Below are positions 25,936 to 35,172 of a DNA stretch of 64,000 nucleotides, piece after piece. The notes beneath the pieces were generated by a model. That model made no database searches, was not told the DNA's origin, and saw nothing but the letters and a program-made list of their open reading frames with translations. Both the position numbers and the translations under genes were made by a program. How positions within the stretch are numbered: the stretch's first letter is position 1; every line of letters begins with the position of its first letter. This stretch comes from JAIXWP01 sp044371755 (lineage in GTDB: Bacteria; Bacteroidota; Bacteroidia; Flavobacteriales_D; Sanyastnellaceae): the NCBI GenBank assembly GCA_044371755.1, contig JBILSZ010000002.1, positions 1 to 64,000 on the forward strand, given 5' to 3'.

Positions 25936-27029
25936 AAATTCCATTCGTCGATCTTAGAGCTCAATATCTTCAACTTCAAAACGAAATTGATTCGGCTATA
26001 AAATCAGTAATCGATCAAACAGCTTTCATATCCGGTGCATACGCCACAAAATTTGAAACCAGTTTTTCAAATTATATTCAATTAAAAAATGTTATCGCCT
26101 GCGCAAATGGCACTGATTCCTTAGAAATCCTTTTCAAAACAATGGGAATTGGGCTTGGAGACGAAGTAATAGTACCTGCCATTTCTTGGATAAGCACTTC
26201 AGAAGCGGTTTCAGCGGTCGGAGCAAAACCTGTATTCGTAGATGTAGATCAAAACAATCTTATTAATATTGATTTGATCGAAAACACGATCACAGAAAAA
26301 ACGAAAGCCATTATTCCAGTTCATTTATACGGCAATCCAGTAGATATGAAAAAAATAATGGATGTCGCCAATCGATACAACTTAAAAGTACTTGAAGACT
26401 GCGCACAATCACATGGTGCTACGTCGCATGGAAAACTAGCCGGCACTTTTGGCAATTGTGCTAGCTTTAGTTTTTATCCAGGAAAAAATTTAGGCGCATA
26501 TGGTGACGCGGGAGCGATGGCCACCAACGATGACCATATTGCAACAATTGCTCGTGCTATTGCCAATCATGGACAGCAAGGAAAACACAACCACATAATG
26601 GAAGGCCGCAATTCAAGAATGGATGGAATTCAAGCAGCAATTCTTGACGTAAAGTTGCCACACCTTGAAGATTGGACAAATAAGCGTATTCAAAACGCCG
26701 CCTTGTATGATAAATTTTTAAGCGATAACATCACAAAACCCAAGGTCAACGAAAACGGCAAACATGTATACCATTTGTATGTGATTCGCCATTCGCGTCG
26801 AGATGCGCTCGCCCAATACCTTAAGGAACACGGTATCGAAACAGCGGTTCACTACCCCATTCCATTACCATTGATGCCTTGTTACACTCTTCAGCCCAAA
26901 GAAGCAGAAAAGAATTACCCAGTAGCAACAAAAGCGGCAAACGAAATCTTGTCACTACCAATGTATGCCGAGCTCACAGAGCAACAGATTAAATATGTTT
27001 CAGAGAAGATAAATGAATTCGAAATCTAA
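25932..27029 (+). CDS. DegT/DnrJ/EryC1 sugar aminotransferase (GnnB/WlbC-like)
   Basis: 365 residues. It has the fold-type I aminotransferase plan: the PFVDLRAQY start, ACANGTDSLEI, VPVHLYGNPVDM, the PLP lysine in SFYPGKNLGAYGDAGA (about residue 185), and C-terminal AVHYPIPLPLMP. It adds an amino group to a keto sugar nucleotide. Its start overlaps the acyltransferase stop by 4 bases, and its end overlaps the glycosyltransferase by 17 bases, so the four genes are translationally coupled. A 3-keto-UDP-GlcNAc substrate is suggested by the dehydrogenase partner. Confidence 0.9.
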   Translation: MKIPFVDLRAQYLQLQNEIDSAIKSVIDQTAFISGAYATKFETSFSNYIQLKNVIACANGTDSLEILFKTMGIGLGDEVIVPAISWISTSEAVSAVGAKPVFVDVDQNNLINIDLIENTITEKTKAIIPVHLYGNPVDMKKIMDVANRYNLKVLEDCAQSHGATSHGKLAGTFGNCASFSFYPGKNLGAYGDAGAMATNDDHIATIARAIANHGQQGKHNHIMEGRNSRMDGIQAAILDVKLPHLEDWTNKRIQNAALYDKFLSDNITKPKVNENGKHVYHLYVIRHSRRDALAQYLKEHGIETAVHYPIPLPLMPCYTLQPKEAEKNYPVATKAANEILSLPMYAELTEQQIKYVSEKINEFEI

Positions 27030-28275
27030 TCATATCATTCTGATTAATTTCGACTTCCCTCCCAACTATGGAATTGGTGGAAGAAGGTGGGGTAAGTTTG
27101 CTAAAGAACTTGCGACACTTAAAATTCATGTTCATGTAATCAAGGCTGAAAAAAAGGACAATCGAAATTCTCATTGGACAAAAGACGTCGATAGTGAGTT
27201 CATTCATGTCTACGAACTTAAAAGAAAAGCAGAACTCGACCGTTGGCGCGTCGGAATTGGAATATTAGACAAGATCACATACAAGATTGCTCTTGCTTTT
27301 AATAAATGGCTTGACAAAGGAACACCTTTCGATCTTGCAATAGGTTGTCAGTCTCAAATAAATCAATATCTAGATAAAATTACTTCTCAATTTCCTATTG
27401 AGTGGATTATAGCCACTGGAGCCCCGTTCAACCTAACATATTTTGCTGCCGAATACGTAAAGCACTCACAGAAATTGAAACTCTGGGTAGATCTTCGCGA
27501 TCCCTGGCTCGACGCACAGAATTATGGAATGCTAGGCCTGAGCGAAAAAAGAAAAAAAGCAGAAGAGGCCAAAGCGCTTTCTGTGATTACAAACTCATCT
27601 GTTGTTTCCTGTCCTACAATAGATGCCCTTCAGATTTTCAAAACAATAACTAGCCAAAACATAGATCACAAACTATTTGAACTTAGACATTTCTACGACC
27701 CAAGTGACTATGTTAAAACTTCATTAGAAAGACCAAAAAATAAAATCAAAATAGTCTATGGTGGCGACATTTATATTGACTCCGAAAAACACATTCATAA
27801 ATTAGTATCCGATTTAAAAAGCCTTCAGCAGACTCATCCACTCGTCTATCAAATGTTGGATTTCAGATTCTTTTCTGATACGATTTTCAAAGTAAAAAAT
27901 CTATTTGAAAACTTAGAAGTGATTCGTCTAGAAAAGTCAATCGGAAATAGAATTTTCGAAGAAATAAGCTCATGCGACTGGTGCATGATACTTCTATCCG
28001 ATTTCAATAAAAACTTTTTTACGACCAAGTATTTCGAATACCAACCCTATAACAAACCCTATTTATACCTCGGGCCCAATGGGATGGTATTCAATGAGAT
28101 ATCTAAAGAAGGCATTGGTATGGATTGGAGTCAATTCTACAAAAACCTAACAACAAATGACCCGCTTGAACTTAAAAGTTTTGTTCCTAAACAAGCATCT
28201 CGAAAAGGGTCAATTCAAGAAAGAACAAAAGATCTACTTGAAAGAATGGGGTATGCCAGCAATTCTAATCTATAA
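27013..28275 (+). CDS. Glycosyltransferase, GT4-like
   Basis: 420 residues with no signal peptide. The N-terminal motif FDFPPNYGIGGRRWGKFAKEL and the WIIATGAPFN, LWVDLRDPWLD segments match GT-B enzymes of the GT4 type that act on nucleotide sugars; the C-terminal donor-site helix is less clear. It overlaps the aminotransferase gene by 17 bases and is the last gene of the amino-sugar operon, so it may transfer the finished sugar. The downstream gene is on the other strand, one base away, with no terminator between them. Confidence 0.75.
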   Translation: MNSKSNHIILINFDFPPNYGIGGRRWGKFAKELATLKIHVHVIKAEKKDNRNSHWTKDVDSEFIHVYELKRKAELDRWRVGIGILDKITYKIALAFNKWLDKGTPFDLAIGCQSQINQYLDKITSQFPIEWIIATGAPFNLTYFAAEYVKHSQKLKLWVDLRDPWLDAQNYGMLGLSEKRKKAEEAKALSVITNSSVVSCPTIDALQIFKTITSQNIDHKLFELRHFYDPSDYVKTSLERPKNKIKIVYGGDIYIDSEKHIHKLVSDLKSLQQTHPLVYQMLDFRFFSDTIFKVKNLFENLEVIRLEKSIGNRIFEEISSCDWCMILLSDFNKNFFTTKYFEYQPYNKPYLYLGPNGMVFNEISKEGIGMDWSQFYKNLTTNDPLELKSFVPKQASRKGSIQERTKDLLERMGYASNSNL

Positions 28276-28276
28276 C

Positions 28277-31200
28277 TTACCTAATCACTGTTACGTGTCC
28301 CTGAACCTCTTGATATCCTGATAGATTTCCATCCAATTCTAGATATCGCACCGTGATGAGATAACTATAAATATCTGATTCGACATAAGTATCTCCGTCA
28401 CGCCATTGACCTAACCAAGGTGTTTCAATGTCCTTTGAAGCGTAGATCAAAGCTCCCCAGCGATTATAAACTTTCAAGTCAAATTCCACAATACTCTCTC
28501 CTTCGATAAACCAAAAATCATTGACCCCGTCATTATTTGGCGTGAATGCATTTGGAATATAGATTACTCCAGGACAAAATTCAATCACCTCAATGGTATG
28601 TTCGCCAACACAGCCAAAAGCACTTGTCAACGTAAGATCATAACCTCCCGGCGCATCAACTACAATAGTACTTTCTGTGCTACCATTAAACCATTCGATT
28701 GCATTTTCCGTCTCGCGGATATCTAATGTCAATTCTAGATCAGGATAACCAAAACAAGTGGTTGTATCAAAATAAATAGGTTGAGGAATCGGGTGAAAAA
28801 AAACATTAATGGTATCACGACTTGGACAATATGTATCTTCTGCAATAATCCAATAATCTCCGGTCGTAGTGACTTCTATCTCTGCCTCATCACTTCCATT
28901 ACTCCACTCTACTCCGTTACCTATACTTGGCACTGAAAGCTCAGCTATCTCACCATCGCACAACTCTATATCAGGCCCCAAACTTACTGGTGTCGAGAAA
29001 AACTGTCTTACTTCTACCTCGTCTGAGGAAACACAACCTTCTGGACTTTCCACACTAACACTAATGAGGCCCGGTTCATCCACTTCTACAACTGAAGTAG
29101 TCTCGCCGTTACTCCATAAGAACGAGTATGAATCTGGCCAGCCACTTTCCAATATTACAAAACCATCATCACAAAAATGTGCGCTGTCTATCAAATCCGT
29201 GATTTCAATTTTTCGTACCACCTCGATGGTGTCCCTTGCCATGCAGCCCTGTTGATCGGTGACTACCGCAATCAAGTCAAAAGTATCTGTGGCGGTGATA
29301 GTAGTCTGTGGACTTGAAGCGTTGGCCACACTTGAGGCCGGCAACCAAGAATAAATGAAACTACCTTGAACAGATGGCTGCACACTCACAGGTATACCCG
29401 GCAGCACACATTCAAAAACAGAGTCAGGTAATATTTCTACGGTAAATGTATTACCCACTTCAACCTCTACAGAGTCTGAAACAGTACAATTTCCATTAGT
29501 GAGTGTAGCCGACAATACGTAAGTCGAGGTAGTCCAAATCTGTGTCGAATTGTTCAATTGGTTGCCACTCGCTAGTGGAGTTGGAGAAGTCCATTGGTAA
29601 GTGAAATTGCTAGGGCTATCTATTGTACCTATCAATTGTATTTCTTCTCCTGGACACGCCTCACCAGGCAATGCAATCAGATCAACATCTAATAAGCCTA
29701 AAATCTCGATTTCAACTTGTCCTATTTCCTCGCAGCCCTCTTCTGAGGTCACGGTAACACTATAAGTTGTTGTAGTGGTTGGAGAAGCTGAGGGTGTTGC
29801 ACTAAATGGAATACTCAAAGATGCAGCTGGAGTCCAAGAGTAAGTGTAGTCGCCATCTATACTCGGTATCGCATAAAGCTCGATACCATCGGCGTCACAT
29901 GTGCTTGTATCAGGAAGCATATCCAATTCAAATGGCTCACCTACATTGATGAAGATAGAGTCTACGTAGTTACAATTTTGAAAAGTATAGGAAGCAAAAA
30001 CAGTCATGTCTTGCTCAAGGGCAATAGTTGCACCCAAGCCTGCGGCAGAAATCACTGTATTCTGCGGCTCCCATGCCACAGTAATCGCATTTGTTGGTAA
30101 AGGTGTTGCAATAAAAATATTATCCAATACCCATATATCTTCATTAAGATTTGATGTACCTACTTGCGCCCAGCGGAATCTTGTATTGGCAGTTTGAGCT
30201 GCGATAGGTATATCCAATTCGACCGATGTAAATACGGGATAGCCTGCTTCGAACAAGGTTGATAAAATCACCCAGGGGCCGTTGTTTACAGAATAACTTA
30301 CCACAACATTATCCCCAAATTCAGCGTCGTCGCAGCCGTCCGAACCGTTTGAAATTTTTATATCAAAATTAAGCGTGCCTCCATCTGATAAATCCAATGG
30401 ATTAGTGATTACAGAACGAGCACCGGCCTGATTAAAATAATATCCATTGCCAGAAGAACTGCCGCAAGCAGCGGATGCAGAACCACCTGAGACATTTTGC
30501 CACAATACTTGATCAATGTTAGGATCAAAATCTTCTTGCCATATTACCTCTAGAGCCGATACATCCAAATCAACTTCGTTTGCGCACAAACTAATTTCGT
30601 CCTCCTCGAAACCAAAGCCACTTAGATCTCCACCATTAACAGTAACAGTAACACTTCCCTCAGCAGTAGAACAGCCAGAAAATGTGCTAATAGTACATAC
30701 ATAAGTGGTAGTCTGAGATGGCGAAGCAACAGGATTTGAAATATTGGGATTACTCAACCCAGCAGCTGGAGACCAACTATAAGTGTATGCTTCTGGGTTA
30801 GGCAAACCTTCGGCCAACAGCTGTGTATCTTGGTAGCGACATATTGTGACATCTTCACTAATAGTGTAAAAAATTTCTTCTGTAGACTCAACACTATAAA
30901 AGAAAGATTCAGTGCAGCCAGAGGCTGGAAGCACTCCGATCCCTTCGTAAATACCATTTTGAATAGGAGGCGTGAGAATGAACTCATACCCCGTTCCAAC
31001 TGGATTTTCATTATCAGGATATAAATACCATGTAGGATTACTAAACGTCTGACTCATTGTAAGAATGACCTGATTATTCGAACATATAGCGTCGTCAATA
31101 ACAATGGGCGGTACAGGACTGAATGATCCAACGCTATAAGCATAGCTTTCAGCTGAACCAAAGCCATACACATATCCAGTAACACCTCCTGGCGCAGAAA

Positions 31201-32446
31201 GCACGTGACTACCTTCGGAGATGCTCACACTGGTCCACATTTGAGAATTACAGTTTTCAAAGGGTAAGAAAATCGTTTCACTTAATAACACACCATCCAG
31301 TGACACTGTGCCCAAATCTTCAGTATCAATGATAATATTCAGTTTATGATCATTGATCACATCTGATTCAACTGTACTGAAGGTAATGTTGTCAATTTTC
31401 TTGGACACGTCGTCCAAGATGAGAAGACTGGGATCTCCATCCGCAGTGCAAGTACCACCTTGCATAATCTGTGTAACGGTGATCGGATTGTTGGCGTTGA
31501 TACACTTTGGACCATTTACAAAATACTCAGTGAAATATTCGCCTGCATCCAAATTGATGATTGTACCGTCGAAATCAACGACGGTATTATCGACGGATGC
31601 CAAGAACCGAAGACCATAAGTCTCATTCGTGCCTTGATTGCCTGGATTATTAAAAAACACCCATGGTGTTGCATAATATTCGCTTCCCCAGAGAGGAGTA
31701 GGGAAATTTTGTTCATATGTATGGTCGCAAGCACCGCAAGTGCTAGGAGAATTGCTACAACCAGAACCAGCAAAAACAGCGAATGGGCGACATGTGCCGC
31801 TGGACTCTGTGCCTCGAACAGTAGTTCCTGTTAAGTCTTGAACGCCCACAGCTCGAAGCATATAGGTCTGACCCTCATCTAATGAGATTGTAAAAGCCAC
31901 ACCAGCGTTTGCGCCGGATTCCACATTGCAGGAAGGAATAATTTCTATTTCTGTTTCGTCTTCGGTGGCCACGATTAGCATTTCTGATCCATAGCCATCG
32001 AGTCCTTCGTATGCGCTCACAATGTACTCGATACCCAAGGTAGGCGTGGGCAATACCTTTGTGGCATCCGCCGTGAAGCCTACGAAACTGATTGCATATA
32101 CAGCGACAGTATCTTGTGTGACCACATTGATTCCTCTGTCTTCAATTACTTGGCTGTTTAGAACCTCTGCAAGATTCGCTGGAATATCGACACTGGTAGT
32201 ATTATTTGCAGTCACCACAAAAGGCTCTGACCAACCCAGCCCTGGAATTTGAACCACACCAGAAGTGTTTTGATCGGATACTACAAATACCCGAAGATAG
32301 GAGCCAAAATCTTCATCAACCCCTTCAAAATTTTTGAAGAACCCCAACCAAAAATCTGTACCTTTTGTAGGTATTACTGTTTGGGCGGTGCTATGAACGT
32401 GAAAAACGAAAAGTGCAAAAAGAAATAGAGTAAATTTAGTTTTCAA
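28277..32446 (-). CDS. Giant T9SS type B cargo protein with IgGFc-binding-like head
   Basis: 1389 residues. A signal peptide (to about STAQ) is followed by a GTDFWLGFFKNFEG region resembling IgGFc-binding-protein N-terminal modules (about 25-450). Then come several PKD/Ig-like beta modules (YTYSWSPAAGLS repeats) and, at the end, the CHU_C type B domain with VIYIPNAFTPNNDGVNDFW and VYNRWG. This C-terminal signal targets proteins to the type IX secretion machinery, so the protein should sit on or leave the cell surface; adhesion is a reasonable guess. Its stop abuts that of the glycosyltransferase gene. Confidence 0.9.
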   Translation of the reverse strand: MKTKFTLFLFALFVFHVHSTAQTVIPTKGTDFWLGFFKNFEGVDEDFGSYLRVFVVSDQNTSGVVQIPGLGWSEPFVVTANNTTSVDIPANLAEVLNSQVIEDRGINVVTQDTVAVYAISFVGFTADATKVLPTPTLGIEYIVSAYEGLDGYGSEMLIVATEDETEIEIIPSCNVESGANAGVAFTISLDEGQTYMLRAVGVQDLTGTTVRGTESSGTCRPFAVFAGSGCSNSPSTCGACDHTYEQNFPTPLWGSEYYATPWVFFNNPGNQGTNETYGLRFLASVDNTVVDFDGTIINLDAGEYFTEYFVNGPKCINANNPITVTQIMQGGTCTADGDPSLLILDDVSKKIDNITFSTVESDVINDHKLNIIIDTEDLGTVSLDGVLLSETIFLPFENCNSQMWTSVSISEGSHVLSAPGGVTGYVYGFGSAESYAYSVGSFSPVPPIVIDDAICSNNQVILTMSQTFSNPTWYLYPDNENPVGTGYEFILTPPIQNGIYEGIGVLPASGCTESFFYSVESTEEIFYTISEDVTICRYQDTQLLAEGLPNPEAYTYSWSPAAGLSNPNISNPVASPSQTTTYVCTISTFSGCSTAEGSVTVTVNGGDLSGFGFEEDEISLCANEVDLDVSALEVIWQEDFDPNIDQVLWQNVSGGSASAACGSSSGNGYYFNQAGARSVITNPLDLSDGGTLNFDIKISNGSDGCDDAEFGDNVVVSYSVNNGPWVILSTLFEAGYPVFTSVELDIPIAAQTANTRFRWAQVGTSNLNEDIWVLDNIFIATPLPTNAITVAWEPQNTVISAAGLGATIALEQDMTVFASYTFQNCNYVDSIFINVGEPFELDMLPDTSTCDADGIELYAIPSIDGDYTYSWTPAASLSIPFSATPSASPTTTTTYSVTVTSEEGCEEIGQVEIEILGLLDVDLIALPGEACPGEEIQLIGTIDSPSNFTYQWTSPTPLASGNQLNNSTQIWTTSTYVLSATLTNGNCTVSDSVEVEVGNTFTVEILPDSVFECVLPGIPVSVQPSVQGSFIYSWLPASSVANASSPQTTITATDTFDLIAVVTDQQGCMARDTIEVVRKIEITDLIDSAHFCDDGFVILESGWPDSYSFLWSNGETTSVVEVDEPGLISVSVESPEGCVSSDEVEVRQFFSTPVSLGPDIELCDGEIAELSVPSIGNGVEWSNGSDEAEIEVTTTGDYWIIAEDTYCPSRDTINVFFHPIPQPIYFDTTTCFGYPDLELTLDIRETENAIEWFNGSTESTIVVDAPGGYDLTLTSAFGCVGEHTIEVIEFCPGVIYIPNAFTPNNDGVNDFWFIEGESIVEFDLKVYNRWGALIYASKDIETPWLGQWRDGDTYVESDIYSYLITVRYLELDGNLSGYQEVQGHVTVIR

Positions 32447-32608
32447 GGAACTTATCTTTTTTGTAAAAATAATTAATATCTAATCTTTCCGCACTTTCTC
32501 GGGAATTATTTTTTGGTAAAACTACGTACAATGCCCTCGTATTTACCACCTAACTTTTTGAATTATAAAGATCTAGATTTGCTTTACCAAACCAAAAACC
32601 CAAATTTA

Positions 32609-33709
32609 ATGCTTTACACCATTGCCGACTTGCGCAAAACGCGTGATAGGTCTGACGGCCATCTTGGCGCGATTTGGAGAAAGATCAAGCACTGCTTTTT
32701 TCTCTTCCTCGTCACTTTTATATCTCATCAAAAAACACTCGCACAAAGCGAGATTTTAATTGGGGACATGAATAACAGCTTGAATCAATATCGAAAGAAT
32801 GTTTTGGTAAATAAAAAATTCGGGTACTCTATTTCGGCCTCATTGAGTGTGGAATTTGGAAAAGCCAACAACAGTCAGTATCGACTTTCTCTTAGCGGAG
32901 GACTTATAAAAACACTAAATTATCAGGATAGCTACACAGACATCACTCCTTTTACAAGCGCTATTCAAACAGAATTACTCATTTATAAAGGAGGGTTAGG
33001 ATCTTCACAATCTATCGAAGAAAGATCCAATATCCATGTAGAACTCAGGAATCAGTTTCTTTTATCAGCTGGCTACGCGAACTTTGACAATGGAGCGTTT
33101 ACTCATGTCTCCAACGGAGCCCCGCTTTCAATCTTCTCAGGAAATAGCGCATTACCTCTCATCGACCCCTACGACTTTTCTGTCACTGTAGGAAGTACCT
33201 TCATTAATAGCTTTACAGATGAGTATAAACAACAGGTAGGAGGATTAACCGCTACCTATCGAGGATTCCAAGTCAACTACTGCAATGAAGGGCCTTTCTT
33301 TAGATCTCAAATAATGCCAACTGGCGATGGCTATGATCGCTGGTGGACAGGAGGTGGACATATTGCATATTTCAATTTAGGTTCAACGGCACTCGTAAGT
33401 AAGGTGCAAGTTAGTTACGACAAATTCACGGGATGGCAACCATTCTGCTATGAATTAGCATCGAGACTTGGCATACACAATACGCCCTATAAAGATTTAA
33501 AAGAATCCCTTCTTAACCAAGGTAGATATATGTTCTCTGCTACGCTGAATGACAATTTTTCTTTTGGTGTGGGAATATATGAACCTCGCTATCTTGATGT
33601 TCAAAACATCATTCATACTCTGATAAAAACTCCATTCCATCAAACTCAATTAAACAAAAGAGTCAGCGGACTATGGTCCTACCGCTTTATTAATCTTGGA
33701 ACACTATGA
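32609..33709 (+). CDS. Toxin-23-like secreted protein
   Basis: About 366 residues from the ATG at 32609; the open frame extends to a TTG at 32513 (398 residues), and the start is uncertain. A hydrophobic stretch (CFFLFLVTFISHQ, then LAQ) looks like a signal sequence after an unusually long basic lead. The C-terminal half (VNYCNEGPFFRSQI, GDGYDRWWTGGGHIAYF, YLDVQNIIHTLIKTPFHQT) resembles what databases call polymorphic toxin type 23, though these Bacteroidota proteins may be beta-barrel-like and not toxins. It overlaps the next lipoprotein gene (ATGA). Confidence 0.6.
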   Translation: MLYTIADLRKTRDRSDGHLGAIWRKIKHCFFLFLVTFISHQKTLAQSEILIGDMNNSLNQYRKNVLVNKKFGYSISASLSVEFGKANNSQYRLSLSGGLIKTLNYQDSYTDITPFTSAIQTELLIYKGGLGSSQSIEERSNIHVELRNQFLLSAGYANFDNGAFTHVSNGAPLSIFSGNSALPLIDPYDFSVTVGSTFINSFTDEYKQQVGGLTATYRGFQVNYCNEGPFFRSQIMPTGDGYDRWWTGGGHIAYFNLGSTALVSKVQVSYDKFTGWQPFCYELASRLGIHNTPYKDLKESLLNQGRYMFSATLNDNFSFGVGIYEPRYLDVQNIIHTLIKTPFHQTQLNKRVSGLWSYRFINLGTL

Positions 33710-34731
33710 AAAATATTTTTTACATCACTCTCTTTTCAATGTCCCTTTGTGCTTGCGGAGGAAATCTCAATAATGCATTCAAATCCAAATCCAGCAAAGA
33801 CTTTAGTTATGAGCCATTGGTACATGAGGGAAATCCTCAGAATCAAGCCTTTATTTTGAGAATTGGCGAGACTTACGTAAGTCGAGAAATAAATACCAAT
33901 ACAAACACTCAACAAGAAGTTTCCTACCGGATTTATAAGGATGTCTCCAATGATCACTTTCACAATGATTTTTCCCGCAGGATGACTTTGAAAAAAGGCG
34001 CTCCTGATATGAACTCCATCACCGATTTGATTCTACTATACTTTATCGACTTTAATGGAAATAAAACTTCAGGAAAGATTATTTATGCGAATTCCCTAAG
34101 AGTATTCGACGCCCCTGTGCATCGAGAAATGCGCAGATATGAAAAGTATCTGAAGGATTCGACCAATGTGCGAAAAAAGAATCGATTCGAATCTTCAATT
34201 ATTGAGCGGTCTCACTATGTCAGACAAATACTAAAAGAAGACAGTATCATTTTTAACTCCTTCGGTCTTATTCGTATTGGAACATGGGAAAGATCTGGAT
34301 CCCGAATCACAATCAAATTACCAGCTGAGTCAGACGAAGCTACTAGTTATTTCAAACTTCTAGGAACGGTCACCGAAGAAGGAGTTAAACTTGATTACGT
34401 CACCAACCCTTCTTCAGACTTACTCTCCAGAAGAATTGACAGAGTGGATGACACTCTCAAAATCACTGATTTCATTAACATTCAAGGTGCCGATACGAAT
34501 GGGTTAAATTTTAAAAAAATCAAGAATAATTCACTCTACTATAAAGACCTCCACGCAGGTAAAAAAGAGCCCGGAGTTAGAAAAAGAGCATCTAAACAAC
34601 TTTCCGTAGCGCAGCCTATTTCCGATCTTTCATACAGCAGTAAAAAAAGACTTGGACGTAAAAAAAATAGTTTGTGCATTAAGATCCATGACAAAAAACT
34701 TTACTCAAAAAAGCAAAGAATAAATATTTAA
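33706..34731 (+). CDS. Lipoprotein partner of the toxin-23-like gene
   Basis: 341 residues, not recognised. The signal peptide has a lipobox ending in LCAC (Cys17), then a charged, beta-rich body; the last ~70 residues are very basic (LHAGKKEPGVRKRASKQ, SSKKRLGRKKNS). The ATG overlaps the stop of the toxin-23-like gene, so the two are coupled. An envelope partner or immunity-like role is possible, but only because of the pairing. The basic tail could bind nucleic acid, lipid or peptidoglycan. Confidence 0.6.
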   Translation: MKNIFYITLFSMSLCACGGNLNNAFKSKSSKDFSYEPLVHEGNPQNQAFILRIGETYVSREINTNTNTQQEVSYRIYKDVSNDHFHNDFSRRMTLKKGAPDMNSITDLILLYFIDFNGNKTSGKIIYANSLRVFDAPVHREMRRYEKYLKDSTNVRKKNRFESSIIERSHYVRQILKEDSIIFNSFGLIRIGTWERSGSRITIKLPAESDEATSYFKLLGTVTEEGVKLDYVTNPSSDLLSRRIDRVDDTLKITDFINIQGADTNGLNFKKIKNNSLYYKDLHAGKKEPGVRKRASKQLSVAQPISDLSYSSKKRLGRKKNSLCIKIHDKKLYSKKQRINI

Positions 34732-34858
34732 ATTTTATTGTCATTCCACGAGTGATTTCCTGTAAACATTAAAATTAGGTTCATCAAATTCACTAATCCC
34801 ATTAGAATGAACCTCAACACTTAATGATAAAAAGTCTGTCAGCTCACAATCTACCTAT

Positions 34859-34883
34859 AAAAAAAGCCCCTTTCGGGGCTTTT
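34859..34883 (-). terminator. Terminator of tRNA-Ala
   Basis: The minus strand reads AAAAGCCCC-GAAA-GGGGCTTTTTTTA: a 5-bp GC core extended by A/T pairs, with a T-run. It follows the 3' end of tRNA-Ala by about 12 bases. Confidence 0.92.
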
Positions 34884-34895
34884 ACTTTTCTTAGG

Positions 34896-34969
<74 letters not shown>

Positions 34970-34989
34970 ATTTTTAAAAATTTCGGACG

Positions 34990-34997
34990 CGAAGATA
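34990..34997 (-). promoter_or_regulatory. -7 box of tRNA-Ala
   Basis: The minus strand reads TATCTTCG, 20 bases before the tRNA 5' end, one base from the TAnnTTTG consensus. A -33 TTG at the usual distance is not obvious. Confidence 0.4.
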
Positions 34998-35111
34998 ATG
35001 TTAACATATGAAAAAATTGAAAAAAGATGCAACATTCTCCTCCCCCATCTCGTTACAAGCATAAGTTCTCACTTCTCATAGAGAATTTGGTTTTGGTTAA
35101 GGAATGGAAAT

Positions 35112-35143
35112 TTGCCCCTCAACGGAGGGGCAATTTCTTTTTT
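35112..35143 (+). terminator. Terminator with no visible gene upstream
   Basis: Stem TTGCCCCTC (35112-35120) / GAGGGGCAA (35125-35133), loop AACG, followed by TTTCTTTTTT. It faces right, yet the preceding plus-strand gene ends 380 bases away, beyond the minus-strand tRNA. The stretch 34970-35110 holds no reading frame I accept; a small hairpin TTCTC-ATA-GAGAA lies at 35073-35085. A short RNA could end here. Confidence 0.7.
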
Positions 35144-35160
35144 ATACCCCGCCAAAGCCA

Positions 35161-35168
35161 TATCTTCG
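35161..35168 (+). promoter_or_regulatory. -7 box of the retropepsin operon
   Basis: TATCTTCG ends 4 bases before the ATG at 35173 and comes directly after a terminator. This supports the 35173 start over an upstream in-frame ATG at 35104, which would read through that terminator. Confidence 0.5.
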
Positions 35169-35172
35169 CCCT

